From: Arthrobacter sp. OAP107
GTDB lineage: Bacteria; Actinomycetota; Actinomycetes; Actinomycetales; Micrococcaceae
Assembly (NCBI RefSeq): GCF_040546765.1
Contig: NZ_JBEPOK010000001.1
Span: 2,914,001 to 2,978,000, forward strand
Direction of reading: 5' to 3'
DNA length: 64,000 nt
The position numbers were made by a program, and so were the translations under genes. Positions 18,055 to 26,529 of this stretch are shown here, piece by piece (within the stretch, counting starts at the first letter, position 1; every line of letters begins with the position of its first letter). Below the pieces are notes generated by a model. That model was not told where the DNA came from and did no database searches. It saw nothing but the letters and a program-made list of their open reading frames with translations.

Positions 18055-18599
18055 GGTCCGGCCGCAATCTCGACGGTGGTCTTCTGTCCCTCGAAGCGTG
18101 CGAGCTCCTGGACCGTGGCGTCGTAGCGGCCCAGATGGATGGTCTGATCGGAGTACCCGATCCCGGCCGCGTTGTAGTAGAAGCCAAGGTTGTGCCACGG
18201 GGTGTAGTAGATGAGGTCGCCGTTCTCCGGGTCGGAGCCGGGCGAACCTTCGTAGTTGAGTTCGCGGGGAAGATCGGCGATCTTTTCGCGGCCGTTGAAT
18301 TCCTTCATTGTGAGCGTGAGCGGCAGCATGGCCAGGAAGTCCCCGGTGGCAGGGCTGTCCTGGTCAATGGTCACGTCCACGCTCTCCTTTCCTGCCGTGA
18401 AGCGGACCACCGTGCCGGCCACGCTCTCGGCGGAGCCGGCAGACGAAGTCCGGGGAGCTACCGGAACCGAAGGTGATGGTTGCTGCGCAGACGACGGCTG
18501 CGGGGTGACGGGGGCCGGCCCCTTGGAAGGGATACTGCACCCCGCGAGGGACAACACCAGCGCGAAGGTCGCAGCCAGGGCCCGTTTCTTCAGTCGCAT
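18051..18599 (-). CDS. Cyclophilin-like lipoprotein
   Basis: A 182-residue protein with a lipoprotein signal ending LSLAGC (Cys at residue 21), a Pro/Ser-rich linker to about residue 60, then a cyclophilin-like domain: VDVTIDQDSPATGDFLAMLP, LTLTMKEFNGREKIADLP and DLIYYTPWHNLGFYY. The domain is a paralogue of that in the next gene. Thus one copy is anchored outside the membrane and the other stays inside. AAGGGGACC precedes the ATG by about ten bases. Role unknown. Confidence 0.82.
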   Translation of the reverse strand: MRLKKRALAATFALVLSLAGCSIPSKGPAPVTPQPSSAQQPSPSVPVAPRTSSAGSAESVAGTVVRFTAGKESVDVTIDQDSPATGDFLAMLPLTLTMKEFNGREKIADLPRELNYEGSPGSDPENGDLIYYTPWHNLGFYYNAAGIGYSDQTIHLGRYDATVQELARFEGQKTTVEIAAGP

Positions 18600-18771
18600 G
18601 GGAGATGGTCCCCTTCCAATCAGGCAAAGTTTGGTCAATTCCAGCAAAACAGGTACCGGAGAAGAGGGGGAGCCTCTGTTGTTACAGGTACCGGGAGGGA
18701 CCCTTAAAAGGTTGGGCCGTTCTGACAGGAGTGATTGCTTCCCGCCAGAACGGCTCGAGGTCCTGTTGCCG

Positions 18772-19540
18772 CTAAGCGGTGAAGCCGCCGTCGACAGGAA
18801 GGGCGACGCCGGTGACATAGCTGGCGGCATCGCTGCAGAGCCATAACACAGCAGCGGCGATCTCCTCGGGCCGCCCGAGCCTGCCCAGCGGGATCGACGC
18901 GACCGAGGCTTCGGGATCCAGCTCACCACCTGCGGTCATCCTCGCAACCATCGGGGTGTCTATGGTCCCGGGGCAGACGGCATTGACCCGCACGCCGAGC
19001 GGCGCGTACTGCAACGCAACACTCTTGGCCTGCCCGATCACGCCGTGCTTGGTCGCGTGGTAAGTGACGCGCCCGCTGCCGCCCACGAGCCCTCCGAGGA
19101 CGAACAATTTACTATGGCACCGGATCCCTGCTTCCGCATCTGCACCAACTCGTGCTTCATCGATGCCCACACGCCGCGCAGATTGACCGCGACAATCTTG
19201 TCAAAAGCCTCTGCCGTCTCGTCCGCTGAGTCCACCCGCGGAAGCATGATGCCCGCGTTGTTGAACGCCATATCGAGGCCGCCGAAAGCCTCCACGGTGC
19301 GGGCGACCGCGTTTGCCACCTGCGCCTCTTCGGTCACGTCACACTGCACGGCGAGAGCACGGTACCCCGAAGCATTCAGTTCACCCGCGAAGCGCTCCGC
19401 CGCCCCGCCGTCGAGATCGACAATCGTGACAGCGGCACCGGCCTCGGCGAACGCCTGCGCCGTCGAGCGCCCATCCCCGCGCTCCCGCCGGTGACGAAGG
19501 CGACCTTGCCCTTGAAGTCATAGCTGACCATGTCCATCAT
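18772..19540 (-). pseudogene. SDR-family oxidoreductase with two frameshifts
   Basis: Three frames make one SDR. MVSYDFKGKVAFVTGGSAGM begins the first; STAQAFAEAGAAVTIVDLDG continues in another after a shift near 19468-19474, running through FNNAGIMLP and GSGAIVNCSS. Then YHATKHGVIG with the catalytic Tyr/Lys to YVTGVALPVDGGFTA follows a shift near 19088-19100. Everything expected of a 255-residue SDR is present except frame continuity, so two indels or assembly errors would restore it. Confidence 0.8.
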
Positions 19541-19607
19541 TCCATTCCTATCCGTCGAAAACGCCTTTGCTCGTCCCTCGGGCACCTCCACCCTGTGTCT
19601 CCAAGAG

Positions 19608-20273
19608 TCAGTCCAGGGGTGTCACGAAGGTACGGAAGTCCTTCCTTTCGCTGTGGATGCGCCAGAGGGTTTCGGACAGGGCCGCCGGTTCATGCGCGGG
19701 GTCGCCTCCACCGATACCCAAGGGAATGATGAGCTGCGCTGCGTGGATTCCTTCCGGGGCCAGGGCGTCGTGGATCATTTGGGCGTATGCGGATTCGGCG
19801 GCGAACGCGGCGGAGGTGCCAGCGTAGTTGTGGTTGGGCCGGACTGCGCTGGAGCCGTTCACGAACAGGGCGGTACCACGGCCGAGGGCACGCATGCCGG
19901 GAAGTACCGCGTTCATGGCGGTCGCTGCTCCCAGGGTGGAGAACTCGAGCGCCGAGCGCAGTTCTTCGGGCGTTGTTTCAAGAACGGGCCGGAGATATTT
20001 CTTGGATGGCACGGGGCTGTACTGGAGGATTTCGACCGGCCCCATCTCGTCGGCTGCCCGGGCAAGGGCGGTGTTGAGCGAGTCGTGGTCACGGACGTCG
20101 GCGGCGTAGCCGCGGGCGGTGATGCCGGCGTCGGCCAGTTCCGCGGCGAGTGCATCGACGTGGTCCTGGGTGCGGGAGAGGAGGGCAACGTTGAAGCCTT
20201 CGGCTCCGAAGCGGCGGGCAGAGGCGAGACCCAGGCCGGGTCCGGCACCGATGATCGCGATGGTGCTTTTCAT
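19608..20273 (-). CDS. SDR-like oxidoreductase lacking the YxxxK motif
   Basis: A 221-residue Rossmann protein starting MKSTIAIIGAGPGLGLASAR. The GxGxGLG loop binds a dinucleotide and LLSRTQDHVDALAAEL is the second strand with an Arg suited to NADP. Where classical SDRs have YxxxK, this one reads NYAGTSAAFAAESAYAQM, so the catalytic Lys is missing. The pseudogene at 5840-6453 has the same feature, showing it is a subfamily trait. It may bind NAD(P) without ordinary SDR chemistry. It lies between the broken SDR and the XRE regulator on the same strand. Confidence 0.8.
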   Translation of the reverse strand: MKSTIAIIGAGPGLGLASARRFGAEGFNVALLSRTQDHVDALAAELADAGITARGYAADVRDHDSLNTALARAADEMGPVEILQYSPVPSKKYLRPVLETTPEELRSALEFSTLGAATAMNAVLPGMRALGRGTALFVNGSSAVRPNHNYAGTSAAFAAESAYAQMIHDALAPEGIHAAQLIIPLGIGGGDPAHEPAALSETLWRIHSERKDFRTFVTPLD

Positions 20274-20442
20274 GGGGTTCTTTCTTTCGTGGAGGTTACA
20301 TCAGGACGAGGTGCCCGTTTGATCGGGGGCTGGTGGCGGCTGCCGTCCTGTGGTTGGGCAGCCTGCATCAAGCTATGTCACCTGGTTCGCGCTTCCCGTC
20401 GACGGCGGCTATACCGCCTGGTAGCGGGCAGCGCTGCCGTCG

Positions 20443-21354
20443 TCAGCGGTCCGTTCGCGTCCTTTCAGACCGCGTCCTTTCAGACGCAGACTGGACGGCA
20501 TTTCCATACTCACTGGCCGCCCATGAGGCGAGCAGCTGCATGCGCTCTGCCGATGACGACCCGGGCTCGGCGGTATAAATGGTGAGAGTGAGCCCTGGCT
20601 CAGCGGCCATCTCCAGACCCTCGAACGCGAGGGTCATTTCGCCCACGATGGGGTGGTTGAAGGTCTTGAAGCCGGCGCCGTGGTGGCGGACGTTGTGGGC
20701 GCCCCAGCGGCGGCGGAACTCCTCGCTGCGGGTTCCGAGTTCACCAATGAGGTCGTGGAGTTCCTTGTTGTGGGGGTCCCGGCCGGCCTCGGTACGCAGG
20801 ATGGCGACGGTCACCTCTGCGAAGGCCTCCCAGTCCGGGTAGAACTCGTAGGCTCGTTCATTCAGGAAGGTGAACCGGGCGAGGTTCGGTGGTTGGCCGG
20901 GCATGTCGTAGCAGTCCTTGTAGAATGCCCGCATTAACGGATTCGCCGCCAGCAGATCCATCCGGCCGTTACGGACGAACGCGGGCCCGGCTGTGATCGC
21001 ATCCAGCGCCCACTGCAGGCTCTGATGCGGGACCCAGGACTTCGAATTCCGCCGCCGCGGCGGACGCGCGACCGGGTCAGCCGCGTGGGCGAGGTCGAAC
21101 AGGTGGGCCCGCTCGGCGTCGTCCAGGCACAAGGCCCTGGCGATACTCTCCAGCACCTGGGGCGAGGCGCCGCTGATCACACCGCGCTCCAGACGTGTGT
21201 AATACTCCACGCTCAAACCGGCAATCGTGGCTACCTCGCTACGGCGCAACCCCTTCACACGCCGGTTCGTCCCGGCGGGCAAGCCAACCTGCTCCGGGGC
21301 GACCTGAGCGCGCCTAGAGATAAGGAATTCGCGTACTTCCGCTCGATTGTCCAT
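20443..21354 (-). CDS. XRE-family regulator with MmyB-like ligand-binding domain
   Basis: About 303 residues. The N-terminal HTH_31-type helix-turn-helix reads VKGLRRSEVATIAGLSVEYY followed by TRLERGVISGASPQVLESIA. The remainder, from about residue 110, is the PAS-like MmyB ligand-binding domain (RNGRMDLLAANPLMRAFY; RFTFLNERAYEFYPDW; HNVRHHGAG). Such proteins usually regulate an adjacent oxidoreductase. The tail ends in SERTRSERTRTDR, encoded by a tandem duplication near 20458-20481. The ATG at 21354 is chosen; a GTG at 21363 is possible and the mRNA may be nearly leaderless. The shared GGTACTG motif lies at 21387-21407. Confidence 0.88.
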   Translation of the reverse strand: MDNRAEVREFLISRRAQVAPEQVGLPAGTNRRVKGLRRSEVATIAGLSVEYYTRLERGVISGASPQVLESIARALCLDDAERAHLFDLAHAADPVARPPRRRNSKSWVPHQSLQWALDAITAGPAFVRNGRMDLLAANPLMRAFYKDCYDMPGQPPNLARFTFLNERAYEFYPDWEAFAEVTVAILRTEAGRDPHNKELHDLIGELGTRSEEFRRRWGAHNVRHHGAGFKTFNHPIVGEMTLAFEGLEMAAEPGLTLTIYTAEPGSSSAERMQLLASWAASEYGNAVQSASERTRSERTRTDR

Positions 21355-21386
21355 ATAATCCACGCTAAGCCAACCCTCGCGGCGGA

Positions 21387-21407
21387 GGGAGTCCCTTCCA
21401 GTACCTC
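21387..21407 (-). promoter_or_regulatory. GGTACTG-nn-AGGG motif upstream of XRE regulator
   Basis: On the minus strand, reading toward the regulator, the site is GGTACTGGAAGGGACTCCC. Near-identical sites lie at 22928-22952, 28510-28531 and 30137-30162, all in front of genes or remnants of the same redox-cassette group. Confidence 0.5.
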
Positions 21408-21681
21408 TATCACGCGGGTCCCTTTAGAGGAAGACGCAACGGGCGGTCCTGGCCGTAGCAGGGCCGCCCCTTGCCGGTCAGTTCACCGCCAGCCGTGCCA
21501 TGCCGCTGAATCCCGGCGTGGACAGCAGTACACGCTGCAGAAGTATGTCCAGACACCGGCAGTTTCCTCCCGCCGGCGGGACAACGTATGGCAGACCCGA
21601 ACTTTCGTCCATGGTCTCTGCCGGGAACGTGGAACGGGTTTGGGGAGCCCGCGGACAGGAATTGCAGCGGGCTCCCCGCCG

Positions 21682-22830
21682 TTACCTCAGATTGGCGCGG
21701 AAGAACTCAGTGATCTTGTTGAATGGGATGAGGCCGACGCGATCATAGAGGTCCACATGGCCCGCTCCCGGAACCAGGACAAGTTCCTTCGGCTCCGAGG
21801 CAAGCCGGTAGGCGTTCTCACTGAATTCACGGGAGTGCGCTTGGTCACCGGTGATGAACAGCAGCGGACGCGGGGAGATGATTTCCAGGTCCGCGAATGG
21901 ATAGAAGTTCATGAATTTGGCGTTGGTGGCCAGGGTGGGATGCGTCGTCGTGTTCGGGTGGTATCCGCGTGCGGTGCGGTAGAAGTCGTAGAACTCCCGG
22001 TCTACCGCGCTCGAATCTGCGGTGAGCTCTTCGGGTGTGCCGCCTGTGTACTGGATCTTTCCACCGGCGAATTCGACATCCCGCTGCTGGGCTGCCTGCG
22101 CGATCATCGTCTTGCGCTGTTCCGGGGTCACGGACTTCCGGAGCCCGTCACGGTTCGCGGCGCCCATGTCATACATGCTCACCGTGGCGATGGCCTTGAT
22201 CCTTGGATCGATCTTTGCCGCGCTGAGAACAAAACTGCCGCTGCCGCAGATCCCGATAGCCCCGAGACGTTCCTTGTCAACGAACGACTGTGCACGGAGA
22301 AAATCCGCCGCGGCGCTGAAGTCCTCGCTGTAAATATCCGGGGCGACGCCATTCTCGGGCTTCCCCGCGCTCTCGCCCCAGAAGGACAGGTCGAAGGACA
22401 GTGTGACGAATCCCTGCTCTGCCATCTTGGTCGCGTAAAGGTTAGCGCTTTGCTCCTTCACGGCGCCCATGGGATGCCCGACGACCAGCGCCGGATGACT
22501 CGTCCGGCGGTCCAGTTCCCTGGGCACGAAGAGGTTACCCACGACCTTCATCTCGTACTGGTTCGTGAACGAGATTTTCCGGACCGCGACTTTGTCACTC
22601 GTGTAAAAGTTGTCTGCACCATTCGAGGTGTCACCCGGCTCGAGATCCTTCCTGGACGCAGGTCCTGATGCAAAGGCCTGCTGGCCTGTTGCCAATCCCA
22701 CGGCCCCGGACAGGCCGACGGCTGCCGCACCGACACCGGCCAGCTTCACCAGGTTCCGGCGTGACACTCCTCCTTCCGACCCGCTCGTCCCAGAGGCCGG
22801 CTTCTTGCTTCCGTCAGTATTCGTGCTCAT
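21682..22830 (-). CDS. Tat-exported alpha/beta hydrolase, dienelactone-hydrolase-like
   Basis: A 382-residue hydrolase. The N-terminus has a twin-arginine signal, SRRNLVKLAGVGAAAVGL, so the folded protein should be exported. The core shows VVGHPMGAV with the oxyanion region, LSFDLSFWGES, and GAIGICGSGSFVLSAA as the nucleophile elbow. Cys is in the nucleophile position as in dienelactone hydrolase, though Ser two residues on is possible. ITGDQAHS supplies the acid and VPGAGHVDLYD the His. The ATG at 22830 puts the Arg pair about 23 residues in. It has no operon partner; the shared motif at 22928-22952 is about 100 bases upstream. Confidence 0.85.
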   Translation of the reverse strand: MSTNTDGSKKPASGTSGSEGGVSRRNLVKLAGVGAAAVGLSGAVGLATGQQAFASGPASRKDLEPGDTSNGADNFYTSDKVAVRKISFTNQYEMKVVGNLFVPRELDRRTSHPALVVGHPMGAVKEQSANLYATKMAEQGFVTLSFDLSFWGESAGKPENGVAPDIYSEDFSAAADFLRAQSFVDKERLGAIGICGSGSFVLSAAKIDPRIKAIATVSMYDMGAANRDGLRKSVTPEQRKTMIAQAAQQRDVEFAGGKIQYTGGTPEELTADSSAVDREFYDFYRTARGYHPNTTTHPTLATNAKFMNFYPFADLEIISPRPLLFITGDQAHSREFSENAYRLASEPKELVLVPGAGHVDLYDRVGLIPFNKITEFFRANLR

Positions 22831-22927
22831 CGTGATGTCATCCTCGTGATCGTCGTTTACGAAGGTCGAAACTTTCCTGCTTCCCTTCGAGCACACCACA
22901 GCCCACCTCCGCAAGGGAGCCCCTGCT

Positions 22928-22952
22928 GGGAGGGGTACTGCCAGGGCTCCAC
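22928..22952. promoter_or_regulatory. GGTACTG-nn-AGGG motif between hydrolase and flavin oxidoreductase
   Basis: The plus strand reads GAGGGGTACTGCCAGGG then CTCC. It is the second member of the four-site family, lying upstream of the exported hydrolase on the minus strand. Confidence 0.45.
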
Positions 22953-23043
22953 AGCAAAAACTTCACCGGCTCACAACTCGTTCAGAAAGCCCGAGCGCGT
23001 AGGTCAATGCCGCTCCTCACGTCAGCCCCTCTCCCGCGTCCGG

Positions 23044-24126
23044 CTAGTGCGCATCGACGAAGCCCACGGACCCATCGAGGTATTCGACGAAAGCCGGGCT
23101 CCGTCCCTGGTTGCGGAAGAACGAAGCCGGGAGCGGTGGGCGCGGGGTTTCGTAGGCCTGATCCGCCAGGGCTCGATGTGGGAAGTCGTGGTGTACGACA
23201 GCGCCGCTGGCGACAAAGACGAAATCGCTTCCTTGGTCAAGGGCGCGTTGGGCGCCAGCGGCGCTCATGACGTCGCCGGAGACTCCCACTCGGGTTATCC
23301 CCCTCGGGAGATCCGTGAAGAGATCGACGAGCACCTGGCCGGTGTGGAGGCCGACCTCAACGCGGGTGCCGAGGTTGCGAACGACCAGATCGAGGTAGTC
23401 GACCAGTTCGTGTTCCAGGAAGACGGCGACGGTGTCCTGAAGTTCGGGCAGGTGAGGGTCCTGACCGCTGAGAGCGAGTCGCAGTCCGATGTGGAAGCCG
23501 GGGCCGCAGGTGGCCCTGATTCCCTCGATGATCTCCCGGAGCAGGCAGAGCGTCCGTCCGGGTTTCCGCCGTAGCGATCCGTGCGGCGATTCCTGTCCGG
23601 GGATAGGAACGCCGCCAGGGATGAAACCGAAGGCCCCGTGAAGTTCGACGCCGTCGAAGCCGGCCCGTTCGGCGCGCCCGGCTGCTGCGATGAAATCGTC
23701 GCGGAGCTGTTCGACTTCCGGCAGGGTCAGCGCTCGGGCACCCGAACTCTCGTCATCGGAGGGCCCGACGAGCGGCCCGGATCCGATAAGGTCCTGACGG
23801 GCGAACATGCCCCCGTGGTGCAACTGGACTGATGCTAGTGCGCCGCGGCGGTGCGCAATTTCTGCCATGGCTGAGAGTCCGGGGATGTGGCGGTCGTCAA
23901 AGATGCCAAGCTGGCCGGTGAACGACTTTCCGTTTGACTGCACGTTCGTCGCGCAGGTGGTGAGCATCGTGAACCCGCCAGCGGCGAGTTGCTCAAACCA
24001 GTGCAGATCATGCTCGGATGCAGTGCCGTCCTCGTTGCTCTGCTGGTTCGTGAGTGGGGCGAGGGTAAACCGGTTCTTGAGCACGGAACCCGTGGCGAGA
24101 GTCAACGGATCAGTCAGATGTGGCAT
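23044..24126 (-). CDS. NADH:flavin oxidoreductase, old yellow enzyme family, with a 25-codon frame anomaly
   Basis: A 360-residue FMN TIM-barrel ene-reductase. VLKNRFTLAPLTNQQSNEDG, LHWFEQLAAGGFTMLTTCA, SVQLHHGGMFA and GRAERAGFDGVELHGAFGF are family blocks; ALDQGSDFVFVASGAVVHHD lies at the phosphate site. Between about 23546 and 23620 the annotated frame is nonsense. The neighbouring frame gives LAAFLSPDRNRRTDRYGG and NPDGRS, the expected NRRTDxYGG motif. So a +1 and a -1 shift, about 75 bases apart, scramble this segment. Either paired sequencing errors or real lesions; if real, the enzyme is probably inactive. AAGGAA precedes the ATG at 24126. Confidence 0.8.
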   Translation of the reverse strand: MPHLTDPLTLATGSVLKNRFTLAPLTNQQSNEDGTASEHDLHWFEQLAAGGFTMLTTCATNVQSNGKSFTGQLGIFDDRHIPGLSAMAEIAHRRGALASVQLHHGGMFARQDLIGSGPLVGPSDDESSGARALTLPEVEQLRDDFIAAAGRAERAGFDGVELHGAFGFIPGGVPIPGQESPHGSLRRKPGRTLCLLREIIEGIRATCGPGFHIGLRLALSGQDPHLPELQDTVAVFLEHELVDYLDLVVRNLGTRVEVGLHTGQVLVDLFTDLPRGITRVGVSGDVMSAAGAQRALDQGSDFVFVASGAVVHHDFPHRALADQAYETPRPPLPASFFRNQGRSPAFVEYLDGSVGFVDAH

Positions 24127-24208
24127 CGGTATTTCCTTAGGTGGAAAAAGTTGCAAAAGAGGGGGTGCAGGCGCCTCGGTGTGGAGCGCGAAAGGGCGAT
24201 GCTCCCGG

Positions 24209-25051
24209 TTAGGAGTCGTGGGACAGCGACGCGGAGAGCGCGCGGTTCGCTTCGATCTGCTGCTGGACGGCGGCTTGTTTCTGCTCGATGGCCTCCATGG
24301 CGTCGGCCCCGGCGACGAAGCGACCGGGAAGGCTGCCACCATCGGAGAGCGTAACCAGCGCGCCGGCCAGTTTTGCCGGATCACCGGGCTGCTGTCCGTT
24401 CATGCTCCGGAAAGCCTGGACGGTATGCGAGGCATTCTCGGCATAATCCTCAAGCTGCAGGTCCGCCCAGATTGTCGACGAGCCCTCGACCAGCAGTTCG
24501 GTGCGGAAGAAGCCCGGCTCGACGGTCATGGTCGAGATCCCGAAGGGTGCAATCTCGCCGGTCAACGATTCCATCCAGCCCTCGAGCGCGAACTTCGATG
24601 CGGCGTACGCGGAGGTGGCTGGACCGCCGACGAAGCCGGCTGTGGAGGTGATCGTGATGATCTGGCCTGAGCGCTGAGCGCGCAGGACGGGCAGGACGGC
24701 GCGGGTCACGTTCAGGGGCCCGAAGAAGTTCGTCTCCATTTGGGCCCGAACCTGCTCGGGGCTGAGGGTTTCGAAGTGGCCGGCGTAGAAGTTGCCGGCA
24801 TTGTTGACGAGTACGTCGATGCGGCCGAAGCGGTCGACCGCAGCCTTGACTGCGGTTTCCGCGGCGCCTGCATCGGTGACGTCAAGTGCGACGCTGAGCA
24901 GGTTCTCATGCTCTCCGATCGCTGTCCCAACCCGGGCCGCGTTGCGGCCTGTGGCGACGACCGAGTGCCCGGCGGCGAGTGCGGCCTGGGCGATGTCGAT
25001 GCCCATACCGCGGCTCGCTCCGGTGATGAACCAAACGTTCTTTTCTGCCAT
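24209..25051 (-). CDS. SDR-family oxidoreductase
   Basis: A 280-residue SDR: TGASRGMGIDIAQAALAAGH at the start, VNNAGNFYAG, ITSTAGFVGG with the catalytic Ser and YAASKFALEG with Tyr/Lys. The C-terminal helix (EAIEQKQAAVQQQIEANRAL) is a long charged extension seen in this branch. It is divergent from the XRE regulator at 25209, a common regulator-target pair, and precedes the flavin oxidoreductase by 83 bases on the same strand, so the two may be co-transcribed. Confidence 0.9.
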   Translation of the reverse strand: MAEKNVWFITGASRGMGIDIAQAALAAGHSVVATGRNAARVGTAIGEHENLLSVALDVTDAGAAETAVKAAVDRFGRIDVLVNNAGNFYAGHFETLSPEQVRAQMETNFFGPLNVTRAVLPVLRAQRSGQIITITSTAGFVGGPATSAYAASKFALEGWMESLTGEIAPFGISTMTVEPGFFRTELLVEGSSTIWADLQLEDYAENASHTVQAFRSMNGQQPGDPAKLAGALVTLSDGGSLPGRFVAGADAMEAIEQKQAAVQQQIEANRALSASLSHDS

Positions 25052-25208
25052 GACTGTGTGTTCCTCCTGTTATGCAGATCGGCTCGTTTGCCTATCCATT
25101 GACGTGACAGTTCCAGTAAAGGATCACCTGCAGGCGCGAGGCAGACCCGCTTTATAGGGTTAATAGGGAGGACCCCCTCGGAGCCGCCAGCTGACGTAGA
25201 TTTGGAGC

Positions 25209-26084
25209 ATGACCAGGTCTGCCCACATCCGCGAGTTTCTTATTACGCGCCGGTCGCGGCTGAGCCCTGCCGATGCCGGACTGCCTGACTTCGGAGGTCG
25301 CCGTCGGGTGCCTGGGCTCCGCCGCGAAGAAGTCGCGCTGCTCGCCGGGATGAGTGTTGAGTACTACGTGCGTCTTGAGCGGGGCAACGCGTCAGGGATC
25401 TCGGACGCCATCCTCGACGGCATCAGCCGGGCGCTCAAGCTCGACGATGCCGAGCACGCCCACTTGTACGACCTGGTCCGCGCAGCAAACCGGGGCGCGA
25501 GGTCGCCACGTCGAAAGCCAGCCTCCCGCACGCAGCAGATCCGGCCCGGCACCCAGCGGCTCCTGGACGCGATGCCTTTTCCGGCGATCATTCAGAACGG
25601 TCGGATGGACGTCATCGCCACCAATGCCCTCGGGCGTGCGCTCTTCGCAGAGATGTTTGTGCAGCCTCAAGGGCCGGTGAACTTTGCCCGTTTCCTCTTC
25701 CTCGATCCCCGGGGCAGGGCCACCTATCGCGACTGGAACGACTCGGCCGAACAAATCGTCGCCCTGCTCCGCGCTGAATCAGGGCGCGCGCCCGCCGATA
25801 GGGCCCTCCGCAGCCTCATCGGAGAGCTCTCCAACGGCAGCAGCGAGTTCGCAGCGCTCTGGGAAGCACACGATGTGCGGGTACACCTTGCCGGCATCAA
25901 GCTCATCCATCACCCCGACGTGGGCGACCTCGATCTCAGCTACGAGGCCATGCAGCTCATGACCGACCCGGGGCTCCAATTCGTTGGTTTCACAGCCGAA
26001 CCAGGATCCGCCTCTGACCACGCACTCCGCCTGCTCGGAAGCCTGGCGGCACGCGCCCCCGAGGAGGTTAGGCTCGAAAGGTAG
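25209..26084 (+). CDS. XRE-family regulator with MmyB-like ligand-binding domain
   Basis: A 291-residue paralogue of the regulator at 20443-21354. The HTH is in VPGLRREEVALLAGMSVEYY and VRLERGNASGISDAILDGIS; the ligand domain contains QNGRMDVIATNALGRALFAE, NFARFLFLDPRGRATYRDW and AHDVRVHLAGIKLIHHPDVG. It is divergent from the SDR at 24209-25051 and probably controls it and itself from the 157-base intergenic region, where the half-site GCAGACCC occurs. Ligand unknown. Confidence 0.9.
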   Translation: MTRSAHIREFLITRRSRLSPADAGLPDFGGRRRVPGLRREEVALLAGMSVEYYVRLERGNASGISDAILDGISRALKLDDAEHAHLYDLVRAANRGARSPRRKPASRTQQIRPGTQRLLDAMPFPAIIQNGRMDVIATNALGRALFAEMFVQPQGPVNFARFLFLDPRGRATYRDWNDSAEQIVALLRAESGRAPADRALRSLIGELSNGSSEFAALWEAHDVRVHLAGIKLIHHPDVGDLDLSYEAMQLMTDPGLQFVGFTAEPGSASDHALRLLGSLAARAPEEVRLER

Positions 26085-26529
26085 TGAGCGCACATCGAGC
26101 CACCTCCTGCACCGGGCACCACAACACCGAGATCGACCACGGCCAACGGCATCAGCGAACGTCTCTTAGTCCAGCCAGCCTCAGCGTTTATCAGAGGTCT
26201 CGCAAGGGACCGTCCACAAGACATCCTGGTGCCGTCCAGTCCGTTCCGCCGCGCCCGTGAGACCTGTCTGCGCTCTACGTAATGGCATCAGCGGGCGCGA
26301 TACCGTGCCCCCTCGGACCCACTTCACCCAAGCTGCCTCATTGCACGGGGGGTTCTCTATCTCGCAAACAAACCGGGCTGAAGCCAAAACTGCCAAGAGC
26401 CTCCCGGGAGATTGCGCGCCCGACTGGCTGATGTTGCCGCGTGCCATACAGCAGCCCTTGGCACGGTGTTGCCGCAGACGTCTGCCGCGACGGCCTGGGA
26501 TCTCCTCTGGACGCCGCGGCAGCAGCTCG
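26085..26529. other. Gap without recognisable gene
   Basis: A long plus-strand frame that starts here (26257) runs mostly antisense to the aldo/keto reductase and is an artefact of codon bias. The minus-strand frame 26181-26447 has no family features. No hairpin or repeat stands out. Confidence 0.5.

Noticed and set aside
21025..22668. A 547-codon plus-strand frame
   Set aside because: Antisense to the XRE regulator and the Tat hydrolase; no domain, no ribosome site.
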